Assembly (NCBI GenBank): GCA_032690845.1
Contig: CM064428.1
Coordinates: 21,488,001-21,552,000 of the forward strand
Reading direction: 5' to 3'
Source of the DNA: Eleusine coracana subsp. coracana
Lineage: Eukaryota; Streptophyta; Magnoliopsida; Poales; Poaceae
Length of the DNA stretch: 64,000 nucleotides
Positions within the stretch are counted from its first letter, which is position 1. Each line of letters opens with the position of its first letter. Shown piece after piece: positions 29,499 to 42,364 of this stretch. The position numbers and the translations under genes were made by a program. The notes under the pieces are model-generated. The model did not search any database, had not been told where the DNA came from, and saw only the letters and a program-made list of their open reading frames with translations.

Positions 29499-32400
29499 TC
29501 CTCCCCTTCTTCAAAAAGAGTCAACCTCGACTCTGATTCTTCATGACCATGGAATGGAGACAAATCTGCAACATTGAAGGTGTTGCTCGCTACATATTCA
29601 TCTACGGAAGCTCAATCTTGTTGGCATTGTCATTTATCCTTGCAAGGACCTTGAATGGGCCATCACCTCAGGGCAGCAACTTGGACTTTCGTTTCTCCGG
29701 AAATTTGTCTTCCGAAGGTGAACCCAAACATAGTCACCGGGCACAAAGATCACCTTCTTGCGGTTCCTATTTGCCTTTGCAGCATAGTACTCTGACTTCT
29801 TCTTAATTTCCTGCTTGGTCTTCATATGGATTTTCTTCGCATAGTCAGCCCTCTTGGAAGCCCATGTTGGCACGTTGAAGTGAAAGTGGCAGCAAGTCAA
29901 GTGGTGTAATGGGCTTGAAACCATACACAACTTCAAATGGGCACATCTGCGTTGTTGAGTGGACTGCCCTATTATATGCAAACTCAACATGTGGCAAGCA
30001 TTCCTCCCACTCCTTTAGGTTCTTCTTGATCATTGTTCGTAGCAGCATGGAAAGTGTACGGTTCACCACCTCTGTTTGTCCATCAGTTTGTGGGTGACAA
30101 TTTGTTGAAAACAACAACTTCGACCCAAGCTTGGCCCAAAGTCTTCCAAAAATAGCTCATGAACTTCACATCTCGGTCTGAAACAATGGTCCTGGGCACA
30201 CCATTCAATCTTACAATTTCCCTAAAAAACAAGTCAGCTACATGCGACGCATCGTCGCTCTTATGACAGGGAATAAAATGTGTCATTTAGAGAACCTATC
30301 CACAAACAACAAAAACTGAATCCCTCCCCTTTTGAGTTCTTGGTAATCCTAAAACAAAGTCCATGCTTATGTCTTCCCAAGGAGCATTTGGGGTGGGGAG
30401 TGGAGTATACAAACCATGGGGGTTCAATTTTGATTTAGCCTTGTGGCAAGTTGTACATCGCTGCACAAACCTCTCCACATCCCGCCTCATCATTGGCCAA
30501 TAGAAGTGATCACTCAGCAGCAAATAGGTCTTTCCAAAGTGACCCATCAAACCACCCATATGTGATTCCTGCAATAAAAACAAACGAATGGACGAATTTG
30601 GAACACACAATTTGTTAGCTCGAAACAAGTACCCATCATGCAAATGGTACTCGTCCCACCCTTTTCCTTCTTGACATTTCAAGTATGGTTCTGCAAAAAC
30701 AAGGTCAGTAGTATATAATTACTTTATGTGCTCTAATCCTGGGACCTTACCCCAATTGATTAAGCAAAACACCTTTTCGTGATAAAGCACCAGCAACAAC
30801 GTTTCTTTCCCCTTCTTGTACTTAACAACATAGGGAAAAGACTCAATGAACTCAACCCACTTGGCATGCCAACGGTTCAGTTTTGCTTGGCCTTTCAAGT
30901 ATTAAAGCCTCATGATCGGAATGAATGATAAATTCTTTAGGCCAAAAATAATGTTGCCAAGTTTCAAGAACCCGAACTAGAGCATATAATTCTTTGTCAA
31001 AAACCGGATAATTCATTTGAGCACCACCAAGTTTCTCACTAAAATATGCTATGGGTTTGCTTCTTGCATCAAGACACCTCCTATGCCTATCCCACTAGTA
31101 TCACATTCTATCTCAAAGGATTTATTAAAATCAGGTAAAGAAAGCAATGGGGCTGAAGTTAAACAATTCTTTAACCCTTCAAAAGCAGCTTCTTGTGACT
31201 TACCCCACACAAATTCAACACCCTTCTTGTTAGCTTATTCAATGGGGCTACAATGGTGCTGAAATTCTTCACAAAAGCGTAGAAGCCGGCAAGACCATGA
31301 AAGCTTCTTACTTGGCACATTGATAGGAGTTGGCCAATTCTTGATAGCTTCAACCTTGGATTCATCCACCTCCACCCCCTGTCCTGAAACAAGAAAGCCT
31401 AAGAACACAACCTTGTCAGTGCAAAAGGTGCACTTTTCTAGGTTAGCATACAATTTTTCAGTTCTAAGCACCTCCAACACCTTTTTATGTGTTCAACATG
31501 TTCTTCTAGGGTGCGGCTATATATCAATATGTCATCAAAATAAACCACCAAAATTTTTCCAATAAAAGCCCTCAAAACATGATTCATCAAGCGCATAAAA
31601 GTGCTAGGTGCATTAGTTAAACCAAAAGGCATCACAAGCCACTCATACAACCCAAATTTTGTTTTAAAGGATGTCTTCCATTCATCTCCTTCCTTCACTC
31701 TAATCTGATGGTATCCACTACGTAGGTCAATTTTAGAGAAAATAACAACACCACTAAGTTCATCAAGCATGTCATCAAGCCTAGGAATAGGATGGCAATA
31801 TCAGATAGTGATATTGTTAATAGCTCTACAATCAACATTCACCAAGTACCATCTTTCTTTGGAACAAGAATAATAGGGACAACACAAGGACTAAGGCTCT
31901 CGCGTACATACCCTTTGTCAAGTAGTTCTTGCACTTGCCGCTGAATTTCCTTTGTTTCTTCCGGGTTGGTGCGGTACGGTGGCCGGTTTGGAAGAGAAGC
32001 TCCATGAATGAGATCAATTTGATGCTCAATCCCACAAAGTGGGGGTAGGCCAGTAGGTACCTCCTCCGGAAAAACATCACTGAATGCCTGCAACACATAA
32101 GAAATAACACTAGGAAGAGAGGTCATGTCATTAGTAGAAAGAATTGCATTGTACAAGAGTACAAAATGTGTTATGTTAGGGTTTTCTCTCATTTCTTTCA
32201 TCTCAGATTTGTGGCTATAGCAACCATACTTTTTCTCTCATGATCTCTTTTCCTCATGTTTGCCTTGTGGTGCTCACTCACCAATTTGTGGACAACTAGT
32301 GTTTTTCATTTCTCTCACTCTCACTCATTTTCCTTTACATGTTGGCTCTACGATTTGAGCGGGAGTCATGGGCAGCAGCTTGACACCCTTTCCTTGCCAT

Positions 32401-32760
32401 TTAAAAGCATATGTATTGTCATGGCCATTATGTAAAGCATGCCTATCAAATTGCCATGGCCTACCCAATAGCAAGTCATAAACTATCATGGGCACAACAT
32501 CACACTCAACGGTGTCGGTGTGATCATGTGCTGAAAGTGACCCTCACCATATAGTGCACCTTGACATCTCCACAATCACTGAACCATTGCACATGATAAG
32601 GATGAGGATGTTTTATCATGGTCAGCCCCAATTTATCACATTCTTTGCTAGCAAGGTTGTGGCAGCTACCACCAAATGATCAATTTTACCAACTTGTTGT
32701 TTACCTTGGCCTGGGTCTGAAATAAATTAAAACTTCTGTTCTTGATCTTCATCTTTGAGT
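29440..32760 (-). pseudogene. pol of element F (RT, RNase H, integrase)
   Basis: The polyprotein would copy and integrate the element. Reading from the 5' side on the minus strand, a conserved RT lead-in with PLCGIEHQIDLI and VPIILVPKKDGTW lies at about 31839-32201. RT core FSKIDLRSGYHQIRV and catalytic YFDDILIYSR are at 31438-31770, and an RNase H-region tether (GLAGFYAFVKNFSTI) at about 31270. The integrase zinc finger, H...C-x2-C in FVQRCTTCHKAKS, is at about 30450. The integrase core contains DFVLGLP, IVSDRDVKF and CHPQTDGQTEVVNRTL (29845-30340), and VWVHLRK lies at about 29690. The frame is broken many times. The lineage is a chromovirus, perhaps CRM-like, judged from the LTR overlap; no clear chromodomain was seen. 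Confidence 0.85.
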
Positions 32761-32767
32761 TGGACAC

Positions 32768-33946
32768 TTAATGCTTGGTGACCATGATGGTGTTCAGCTT
32801 CAAAAGTATAGTTTTTGTAGTCACCTTCTTCAGATCCTTGTGCATCATCAAACTTGTTATTTTCAGCAGCAGTTTCACACTCATTTCACTAGCTGAATCA
32901 TATTCTCCACCTTCTGTAACAATCACAACATGATTGTTTGGATAGTCCTTGATGACATGGCCCTCAAGCACTTGAAACATTGAATTCCACTACTCTTAGA
33001 GCTGGAACCAATTGAAGTATTGGCCTTTGAAGATATTGGCCTAGCAGATTTCTCCACATTTGGAGAATTAGACTTTTCAGTAGCATTGGCACAAAAGTTG
33101 TTGTTGGAGTTTGATCCAGATGGAAACATGCCCTGCCCAAATCAACCTTGCTGTTTTTGGAGCATTCGATGATGACCTTGAGCTAAAGGTTGAAGTCTTA
33201 CTTGGCTTAGCATCATCATGCAATTGTGTCTCAGCCTTTTGTGCAATATGGACTAGCTCCACTACATTGTTGTAGGTCTGAATTTCCACCACATGTTTGA
33301 TTTGTTTAAACCAGAAAGAAAAAACATGCCATGGACTGCTCTTCATCCTCATGCACACGAGTTCTAATCATTGCCTGCTCCATCTCTTGTAGTATTCCTC
33401 TACAGACTTGCTTCCTTGCTTCAAATTCTACAGCTTGTCGAAGAGATCACGTTTATAGTGTTTTGGAACAAAACTTGCTCTCATTTCTCTCTTCATTTCA
33501 GCCCATGTGGCCACTGGAAGCTCACCACTCTCCTCTCTTTGCTCTGAATTTGTTCCCACCAAATGAGAGCATATCCATCAAAGTCAAGTGCAGCCATATG
33601 CACATTCCTTTCCTCTGAATAATTATGCACACGTAATATTTTATCAACCTTTAACTCCCATGTGAGATATGCATCGGGGTCAAATGTGCCTTCAAATTTG
33701 GCATGCTGAATTTGAGCTTTCCAAACTTCTCTTCATTGGCTGATCGTTGTTGACATTGCGATGACAATGAAAATTGTCATTGCGATATAATCTGAAGTAT
33801 CTTGATTTGTTCAGCTGGACCTCATCAACACACCCACGGACTCTTCCTTGACCAAAAGCATCACCACCTCTTCCTCCACCACGCCCTCGCCCATGGGCAT
33901 TCTTCCTTGCTTGCTTTCCCGCTACAGCCGGGGGCATATTCCTCAT
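32768..33946 (-). pseudogene. gag of element F
   Basis: The N-terminal part starts with an Arg/Gly-rich segment (GRGRGGGRGGDAFGQGR). The central part is scattered over several frames. The C-terminal zinc knuckle is visible as CFKCL / LEGHVIKDYPN at about 32930-32985; its last cysteine is replaced by tyrosine. The part between here and the RT, where protease is expected, is too degraded to call. Confidence 0.65.
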
Positions 33947-35440
33947 CGGTCATCTAGCTCTTCTTCATGAGCACCTGCAGCACCTTATGCCTTCAATGCT
34001 TTCACAACTTCAGCAACCATGCTTGTTTAGAGTAGTCATGTTCTCATTGAGTTGTGCATTGAAGTCTTGCACTAGCTTTTGTAGTTGCTCTTGTCTGACA
34101 TAGCGGTTGATCTCCTTCTCCACCTGCCATGGTTAGTTGGCAATACAAAAGGACTAATTCAAGTTATGTGGCTGTTTCAAAATCACTCAACCTCACCTTC
34201 TCTTACCACCGAAGTTGTTATGAATCCTTACTAAAATTGCGAGCTGCAAACAAACCTTGGTGGTAGTCGGCACAACAAAGGTGATATATCAAGAGAAATC
34301 AAAGTCACAGTGCATTCTAAATAGAAGTTTATTTGTGGGGCTTGGAGGGTTATTTTTGTGATATGCAAACTAAAACTTCAAGCTATTGTCAAGTTAAGTA
34401 ACAATCCAACCAAGATAGCAAAGTCGAGTTGCTGAACTGAAGACAAATGAAATGACAAATGTGTTTAGCAACTCACACACAAAGATGGTGGAACTTGTTG
34501 CAGCCAAGGAAACGAGCTAACTGAATATTTAACACAAAAACAATGCTCAATGCTACACAAGTTATGGAGACGCTAGCTGATTGCTTACATAAATGAGAGG
34601 GCTACAAGATTTGCAAATGCTGAATATATGGTAAAACTGAAATAAAACAAGCAATTCAATATGTGGTGTTCTCAGCACTCAATCTTTTTTTTAATTATTT
34701 TCTTGCACTCTTCTTTGTTCTCTTTTTTTTCTTTTTGCTACTGAAATCAGCACATCAGACTGTATATAATAATGAAGTATTGATATTCAAACCAATGTTC
34801 AGTTTCAGCAAAGTGCAAAGCCCTTAAGCAATAACCTACAGCTAGTCTCAATAGGTTCAAAGTGATTGCAAAGGATGGCCTGGTGTACCACTAATATGTA
34901 CTACACTTGGTCTACACAAAGAGTGAGCCGACACAAGATTTCAGTTTTAGCACAATCTGAAATTTCAATAGCAGTAGTAATTGAAACTTTTCATGCTCAA
35001 ATAAATATTCCAATTTATGATTCACAACTTTAGCACCTATATTCTGATAGTACTTCATCTAAGCTTTCCAACGAGATCAAGAATACCAAAAATGGATTTC
35101 GGATGCAAAAGTTATGCTTGTTTTAGCGTATGATGGTCAAATTTCAGATCTGAGTGTGAAAATATTTTGGGATGAAACTTGACCCGAACAAGAACACATG
35201 AACAAAGGGGGAACAGCCACAATCTTGATGGGGAAACTATGGGGAAAAACAAATCAGAGGTAGATACGATGGAAAAACAAAGATTCAGCAACCAAACTCG
35301 ATCTATGGACTGAACTTAACAAAACTCACTGAAATTTCAGATGGGGTTTTGGGTAGTAGAAATTTTTGGTATTTTTAGTTTAGGATGGTGAACAACAGGG
35401 AAAACAAAGGGGAATACAAAGGGGTAAAGATCCTACGAGG
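33947..35440. other. untranslated leader of element F
   Basis: About 1.5 kb of AT-rich DNA between gag and PBS with no supported gene. A T-rich tract lies at 34684-34740. Confidence 0.6.
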
Positions 35441-35462
35441 GAAACCGTAGCTCTGAATTACC
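35441..35462 (-). other. primer-binding site of element F (initiator tRNA-Met-like)
   Basis: The plus strand GAAACCGTAGCTCTGAATTACCA-like block resembles the 3' end of plant initiator tRNA-Met (CTGGCTCTGATACCA) with two small insertions. It lies 4 bp from the LTR. Confidence 0.6.
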
Positions 35463-35466
35463 AAGA

Positions 35467-36523
35467 TGATGCGGGGGCTTGCCGATCTTCTCGTCGTAGG
35501 ACCTAAAGTAACCGACCCCATGAAACCTGACGAATCTTGACACCAATAACTGCTAGAACAGCCACCTGGTGATAGAGATTTTGCCAACTACATGCTTTTG
35601 GTCGATGCCTAACCTTAACCACGCAAAGGCGAGGCGATGCTCTTGCAAATCACAAGGAAACACTAAGAACAAGTGGGTAGAGAAAACTCCCAATTCTGAA
35701 GGGGGCACTTATGGCACCAAACCCTAAGGATAAGAGCAATTTGCTTCTCTATTTTTCTAAGTTCAATTTGTGGTTAGGGTTTCCACCAGGTGTACAAGGG
35801 TTATTTATACTAGGAACATCCCTCCTATCTGGGCCAAAATGAAGTTACATGGGCCTGTTGCGAAACAGGCAAATAAAAGTAACATATGTTCAAATTAGAC
35901 AAGTCCAAACTAGAAAAAGGAACTTCTGATGTAGAAGTAACACACCCTGAGCCAAAAGTAATCCGTTCAGATCGGCAAGCCTGAACTGAAAAAGAACACT
36001 CCCGAAGAAAAGTAACACACACTAAGAAAAAGTAACATCTGTTTAGATCGGAGAAGTCTGAACTAGAAAAATGAACACTTCCGGAGTAAAAACACGCCCA
36101 AAGCAAAAGTAACACGCCCTAAAGTCTGGAGTAGTCTTCACTAAAACTGGCATAACTCTCTCTGTAGAGATCCAATAGATGTGCCATTTGTTGCATATGA
36201 AAGTAGACTTCAAGACCTTTCCATCCATGTATATGCTTAGGGTGGTACCTCTTAGAATGATACAGAATTCATGAAGTTGAAGTACAAATCTGGATATCAG
36301 CACATTGACTTCAACTCTCTTTGGGCACCAAGTGGTCACCATGTCTTGAACCTGTGCTTCATACCTGAGGACAAGTAATGCACCTCCATTAGATAGTACA
36401 TGACGCTTATGAGATACATGTTCATAATCATTAAGGAAAAGATTCACCTAATGTTGTAATTGCTTTGCTTTGGCTCGAGTCATTGGTCTCTTATAGGTGT
36501 AGTCGTGAGGGATGTCCTCATCA
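35467..36523 (-). repeat. 5' LTR of element F
   Basis: 1057 bp with the same ends as the 3' LTR. It has an extra segment of about 80 bp near its start (35495-35575) that the 3' LTR lacks. A 134-codon minus-strand frame (36043-36447) is the coding overlap of pol. Confidence 0.82.
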
Positions 36524-37540
36524 TCCATCTTTAGGTGAAAGGGTTTTTCTGAACATTCTATTGAGAACTGAATAATAAGTGTACAAACCTCTCGCTAACC
36601 CTACATTGTCCCGTTCATCAGGAGGATACATGATCCTCATTTGTTCCTTGGGCAGTGGATCTTCATCATGGATTCGGAATCTTACTAATGTCCTCTTGCT
36701 CCAAATAGACATTCATGCACGCGGAGTGTAGGAGATTCTATGGTGCACACCCTCTGTCATACAATGCATATTCCATTACACCTCCATCTTCCTCAAAGTA
36801 TGCTATGGCATAAAATTGAGCAATAATTTCATTGTTCCAGTCATACTTGAAAACTCATCAACTTTTTATGTGTGTCCCCTCACAATCTGCAATGACTTCA
36901 TAAAAATAGGGTTATTCTGATTTTCCATGTGAAACCAGTCAATCCATTGAGCTTGCGACACAATGTATCATAAGGAGGTCTCATAATAATCTTGCTAAAA
37001 GCGATTGTGGAATCGATAGTCTGTACTATTTTCCTTGGGCATGAGGTATGGATTTTTTTTCCTCATTTTTCTTCACTATCTTTGTTGACCCCTTGGCCCG
37101 ATGAATCCACTGGTTCATGTGTGGGAGGTATATTGGGAGGCCTCATGAGTGGTTTTTGTGGATATGGAACCTTCACAACATCGGCTGGTAATTGATCTAT
37201 CCACCACCACCCTCAGCTCCTTCATCTTCAGTTTCATTTTCAGCATCATCTTCCTCACTCTCATGTTCACTTTCCTCACTCTCCTCTGCTAGAACCATTT
37301 CTTCTTCTCTTACCAAAAGGTCTCATCTTCTATTTCTTCTTCATCATCACCACTAGACTCCTCACTTGTATCCTCATGCATCATCATCCTAAGCTATAGC
37401 CTTTCCCTTAGCAAACTTGAGCTGCTACTTGGCTATATTCAAATATTCCCTTTTCCTCTTTCATGACTTGTCCTTGTCATGCCTCCTTTCCTGAGATAAA
37501 CGGATGTAGAGAAACATGGAACAAAGCTCAAAAAAAGATT
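36524..37540 (-). pseudogene. second ORF of element D, proximal part
   Basis: On the minus strand it begins in a basic region, followed by an acidic block (EESEESEHESEEDDAE at about 37240-37300). A degenerate conserved part then ends in EQMRIMYPPDERDNVGLARG and YYSVLNRMFRKTLSPKDG, right at the F insertion. The frame continues beyond F at 28504. Several frameshifts and stops are present. It is the same unknown grass retroelement ORF as at 27738-28504. Confidence 0.55.
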
Positions 37541-38173
37541 GGAGTGAGATGAACAAGATTTTTGGCATAAACTAAAATAGGTTCAGCCTTTGAACAGTTA
37601 AGGGCGGCCTGACCGCATGGGTTTAGAAATTGATCATAATTTTAGTTTAAGTTAACCTATAGGGGATTTACAAGGATATAATGAATGTTTCAATTTTTCC
37701 AAGAGAAAATGGATAACAAGATATATTGTCAAGATTGATGAATCAGAAAATTTATGTTAAGGGCGGCCTGACCGTCTTGTACATGAAAATTCTATACACC
37801 AAATTTCAACAATGTTGGCAAGGGGAAGCATAATCTTTGAAATGGAAGGTCCTAGGCATATTAGAAGATGATTCCATGACAGCAAACTTGGGAAGAAACC
37901 CTAGGAGAGGATATCGAGATGGAATCGATTTTAATACCTTGAGAGGGGAGAGAACTTGAACTTAGGAGAAATGCCGGCCTTCAATCTGGTCTAATCGGGG
38001 TGGAAGCCGCTAGATCCATGGAGGAAAAACAAGAGATGTAGTTGGAGTCGATTTGAGTGAGTGTGTTTGACTGAAATGAGTGACCAACCATTCAAGGGAT
38101 GAGTTGGGGTCCAATATATAGCCCAGACACCAAAAGAGTTGTTGGAAAGGAAAAAAAAACTCAGATTTGTGTC

Positions 38174-38314
38174 GGACTTGTCCGATGATCATAGGAGAAG
38201 TCCAGTGATCATATTATCATAGGACAAGTCCGACGACCATAGGACAAGTCTGATGAAATGGCGGGTGACGAGCTCACTGGAGTCCGAGGACTTGTCGATG
38301 CATTGGACATGTCC
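38174..38314. repeat. GGAC-NN-GTCC dyad cluster in D
   Basis: Dyads start at 38174/38194 (20 bp), 38222/38242 (20 bp) and 38288/38305 (17 bp). Typical copies are GGACTTGTCC and GGACAAGTCC, the same core as in the LTR of F. Confidence 0.8.
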
Positions 38315-39419
38315 AATGATTTTGCAGCTGGGGAAGGAGATTTCGGCTAACAATGAGGAATTTGGCATTGGTTGACTTCCACTTCATGGACAAGATCTCA
38401 TATTTAAGACATTATAAAGTCCTTCCAATTCAACCATCTTTGGACCATATCGAGAGATATTCGATTCTTTCCATTCAGCATCTTTGGATTAGATAGGAGA
38501 TTAACCTTGGAGATATGATATTTCAAGGAATAGATTTGTGAACTTGAGAGAATCTATTTACTCGATGACCAGCCAACATGCAATCAAAGTGAACAATGGC
38601 CATGATTGAATAGACATGGTCACAAAGACAGAGAAAGTCAAAAGTTTTGAAAAACCACACAACCCTAGCAATTCTAGATAGATTTTTTCAAAAGACCTAT
38701 ACTAGAGCTTCAAGAGCAAGAAACATCCAAGAAGTCCTTTTAGCATATTTAGTTATATTTCTCTATCAAAATAACTCTTGACCTAACATATGTCAAGCTT
38801 CATGGATAAGGTATAAACAAAATATCTAGAATACTCGAACTCATTAAGTGATAAACACTCAACAAGACTTGGATAACTACAAGCTCAAAACACACTCTAG
38901 TCATGCAAAGGCCTAGATGCTCAAGATATTAAAAAGCAACCTAATTTAAAAACATACCTTTGCCATATGTCACAATTTCTTCATTTAGGTGAAGAATAAC
39001 CAATAACTTGTGCCATTTTCAATAAAGATCTTGCCATCTCATCCAACAAAAAATTAACTCCTCAAATGAAATGATGAGAAACCCAAGTGGCAATTTTTCT
39101 CTTTTGCCCACGGAGAGACAAAATGTCACTTGTGAGACTACAATTGCTTAAATGAAAACATTAGTTCCACAAACCAAAATTATGACCTAGGCTCCCCCTT
39201 CATACATGCCAAGCTTTCGAATTGCTATCATTTACATGTATACTCCATAAAGAATAATGTGGAGTCCATTTCATAACTTGGTGGCAATAAATAATTTGCT
39301 ATAATTGGAGGAAATACGAAGAATACTTACAGACATATAGTTATCTGTGATATGTAGGGTATAAGAATCACTAGGATCTTCAATATGACGGGTGTACCTG
39401 ATTTCTACCATCTCCAGGC

Positions 39420-39450
39420 GGTCTGACCGCCCCGTCAGGGCAGCCTGACC
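39420..39450. repeat. GGTC-N-GACC doublet in D
   Basis: GGTCTGACC at 39420 and AGCCTGACC at 39442, spacing 22 bp. Confidence 0.83.
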
Positions 39451-40024
39451 GTGTTGGAGTGCAGGTTGCACAATTATTGATTCTTGTCCCCTTATTTCTT
39501 CTCACAACATCCATTGGAACTTAGTGCTTCAGTCTTGGGATGTCATTGGATGGATTATTGAACAACTACTCATTAAGCTTGACAACTTGAATTTTAATTC
39601 ACTTTGTTCGATGTGTCAAGCCTCCAATGTATCTCATTATCCCTGAAGCTAGATCAAGTGTTCTTTGGTACCCAGACTTGTTGGGTTCTCCAATGTCAGT
39701 CAACAAGGGTTTAGGCACACAAATGGCTATAGTGCTAACATGTGGTGAACTAATAACCTTTCTCGCACTAATATCCATTTTTGCCTTGCCATTGGTAAGT
39801 GAAAACAATATTGAAAGAGTTTGGCTCAGATTTGTTACCATTTAGACAATGCCTTACTTAGATGTCTTCGAGCCGGCACTTGTAGCACACTCTTCTCTTG
39901 ATCTGGAGGCTACCTTTGATCTTGCTTGAGTTGTTTCTTATGAAGGCCTTGCCTTGTCCTAGATGCAATGGATTCCTTGGCTTTCATGTCCAGATTCTCC
40001 TTTTGGCTAGAATTGTACTAAGGC

Positions 40025-40055
40025 GGTCTGACCTCCTTGTAAAGGCGGTCTGACC
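40025..40055. repeat. GGTC-N-GACC doublet in the gag region of D
   Basis: Two perfect GGTCTGACC dyads at 40025 and 40047, spacing 22 bp. The minus-strand frame reads them as GGQTA and RSDR, so the two copies are translated in different frames. Confidence 0.9.
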
Positions 40056-41162
40056 TCCTTGTACAGCGAATTTCTGACTAGCAGAGGTATTTGGGAATGA
40101 TATAATTACATGACCCTTATTTTTTGAATCCAAAGCATATGATTGATTTCTTTGACCTTGTTTGTCTCCTTGATAGCTTTGTCTTGCTTTGACTCTTCTT
40201 GGAGCACTGTGAGCACATAATGACCCATATCGGTGCACTTGAAGCATTGGATATGGTCAAGATTTTTCATTTCTTGTTTCTTGCGTCGAGGAGACTTGTC
40301 ATTTCATTGAGGGTCAGGCCTAGTGACAGTTGTACCCATCTCAAGCTTCTCACCATGTTGTCACAGTTATCTTGAGATGGTTGCACTTGAGCCTTACCCA
40401 TCAACCTTGCCACTTTGTCTTCAAGTCTCTTGACTTCTAGCTTTAGTAGATAATTTCTTGAGCTATGAAGTCATCACAAGATTCTACAATAGTTGCTCAA
40501 CATTTCAGTGTTGGCTTTGAGAGAAACAAGGGTTAGCACAAATAAATTCAACTGCAGTTGTGAGCACGTGCATTTTTGTATGGGAGATTGGAGTATTGTA
40601 TCAATGTTACCCACAACCTCATGAGCCACTTGTAGCATTGCATGTGAGTCTTGAAGACCTTTCATGAGAGCACGTGAGTTTGTCATGATCTTTTTGCATA
40701 GTCACATATTTGCTAGTAAGCACCTCAATTTGATCCTTGGATCCTCATTCTTTTGCCTTAGAGCTATTGCACAAGAAGAAGCATCAATGGCCCCATGTAT
40801 ACTCCTTTTCTAGTTTCCCATATTTACCGATCAAGGAGGGTGTGTGAGTTCTTGAGTTTCTCATGTTCTTCATGTAGAGTCTTGAGCTCTTTCATCTTGT
40901 CAACGAGAAAGTCTTCTTGCCTCTCTAGCTACAGCTCTTGCTCTTGAATTCTTGCTACGAGTTGCATGACTTTGAACAAGTCTTTCTTGCTTATGTTGTC
41001 AAACTCAAAGTCATCATCTTTGCTTTCACTTTCATCTTTCTTGGATTTCTTCTTGTTCTTCTTGGCCATAAGACAAGCATATGGCTCTGAGAGGTAGTCT
41101 CTTCACTGGTCGATGAATGCTCATTTTCCTTTAGTTGGGGCGGCAAATTTTCTAGTCAACCC

Positions 41163-41193
41163 GATCTGACCGCCCTAAGAAGGCGGTCTGAAC
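41163..41193. repeat. GGTC-N-GACC doublet in the gag region of D
   Basis: GATCTGACC at 41163 and GGTCTGAAC at 41185, spacing 22 bp. Confidence 0.83.
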
Positions 41194-41591
41194 GCCTTGA
41201 CTAGATTTTCAGTGGCAGATAGTTCTTGTCTTGTTGTGGACCTTGAAAACTTTTCTCTTAGAGTTTTCCACAACACAGAGCATCCTTTAGGAAACCATGC
41301 TCCTTGTAGATCTTCATCTCAAGATCTACACTTAAAACACTCAACAAGACACTAGTAGCTTGAGCATTTGTTGCAAGAATTTTCCTTCCTCATTAGAGTA
41401 ATTGTCCCATTTAAAATTTAGGGGACAAATGCTTACATCCACAATGCTCAATAAAGCAGGACCAATAGCCTTAAGTACACCTAGCATGTATTTGCACCAA
41501 GACCATAAATTAGAGCCATCAAGCAAAAGTTCTAAATAATTTTTACTTTCCGATGACATATTTACTCACGGAATTAAGCTTTGTTGTGAGT

Positions 41592-41607
41592 CCTTGCTGT
41601 GATACCA
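41592..41607 (-). other. primer-binding site of element D (initiator tRNA-Met)
   Basis: The plus strand CCTTGCTGTGATACCA matches the tRNA 3' end at 14 of 16 positions, next to the LTR start at 41609. Confidence 0.75.
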
Positions 41608-41707
41608 ATTAAAAGGACATTGATGTCGCCTAGGGGGGGGGGGGAGGGGTTGAATAGGCAAAACCTCAGATCAACATAAAACTTTTTCTAACAGATTACT
41701 ACAACCC

Positions 41708-41810
41708 GGTCAGACCTCCTTGTCAACCGGTTTGACCTCCTTACCTAGGCAGAACTTTTCATGCAGAATAGTTCAACCCGGTCTAACCTCCTTGTCAACC
41801 CGGTCAGGAC
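41708..41810. repeat. two GGTC-N-GACC doublets in 5' LTR of D
   Basis: Dyads start at 41708/41729 (21 bp; one linker base lost) and 41780/41802 (22 bp). Confidence 0.85.
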
Positions 41811-42187
41811 CGCCTTTGCACAGGTTATAAACAGGTCAGCTTCCAAATTTGAATCCTAGCTCAAATCAAAACTTGCGGTGATGCTCCAGAGATTTTCCTT
41901 AGCAAGTGCACGTAGTACCTACACACAAATGAGCACACCAAAGTAGATCGAAGCGGAAGCACAAGTATAAGCTAGAAAACAACTACAAATGTAAACTAGC
42001 AAGGAGACACAAGATTTATTTCACCGAAGTTCAAGACCACCAACCGTGATCCCTACCTTTCGTTTGAGGAAGCTTGAGCTGCTCACCAGCACGCTCCAAG
42101 CCGGGGTCTCTCTCAAGCACTTCCCTCAATCCACTATCTTGATCTTTTTCCACACCGGAGGCAAGATCACAGCCCTCACAACTTTCC

Positions 42188-42190
42188 CAA
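42188..42190. repeat. target-site duplication of CACTA element E, left copy
   Basis: CAA, identical to 57943-57945; a 3-bp duplication is diagnostic for CACTA elements. Confidence 0.8.
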
Positions 42191-42207
42191 CACCACTAAA
42201 AAAATGG
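42191..42207 (+). repeat. left terminal inverted repeat of E
   Basis: CACCACTAAAAAAATGG; the fourth base is C where the right end has T. Confidence 0.82.
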
Positions 42208-42364
42208 ACTAATGCCACGGTTTTTGTTGCAACACCCGGTTTGCGATGCAATACATAGGTTCAATTGCAATGGTAGTCGTTTCTGGTTGCAATAGATCAT
42301 AATATTGCCACCAATTAGGTGGTGTTGGATTGAAATTGTGGTCGTTGCAAAAAGTCTAAGAAAT

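Larger units (their letters stand above)
28505..36523 (-). mobile_element. chromovirus-type Ty3/gypsy retrotransposon F nested in D
   Basis: It has TGATG...CATCA LTRs (3' LTR 28505-29498, 5' LTR 35467-36523). An initiator-Met-like PBS lies at 35441-35462, gag at about 32768-33946 and pol at about 29440-32760. TCCA precedes the 3' LTR (28501-28504) and follows the 5' LTR (36524-36527), so the target duplication is 4 bp, or 5 bp (TCCAT) if the LTR boundary shifts by one. The C-terminal end of pol appears to run into the 3' LTR. Many stops and frameshifts make this copy defective. Confidence 0.85.
37541..39598. other. spacer of element D with two kinds of dyads
   Basis: No supported gene. It has single GGCCTGACC dyads at 37606 and 37765, five to six GGAC-NN-GTCC dyads at 38174-38314, and a GGTC-N-GACC doublet at 39420-39450. 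Confidence 0.6.
39599..41559 (-). pseudogene. gag of element D, degenerate
   Basis: It begins MSSESKNYLELLLDGSNLWSW (ATG 41557-41559), the typical N-terminus of SIRE-like copia gag proteins, and is broken after about 70 codons. Further parts lie in changing frames: a coiled-coil region (about 40400-41050) and a zinc-knuckle remnant, CFKCTDMGH, at about 40215-40250. Its last cysteine is lost and a frameshift follows. Two doublets (40025 and 41163) lie within this region. The gag would form the particle; this copy cannot. Confidence 0.65.
41609..42190 (-). repeat. 5' LTR of element D, first segment
   Basis: It has the same G-run start as the 3' LTR (TT in place of the terminal TG). It breaks off at TTTCCCAA, where the CACTA element E is inserted. 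Confidence 0.85.

Noticed and set aside
35467..36523. 36043-36447 frame as a separate protein gene
   Set aside because: It lies wholly in the 5' LTR of F and is the LTR copy of the C-terminal pol overlap.
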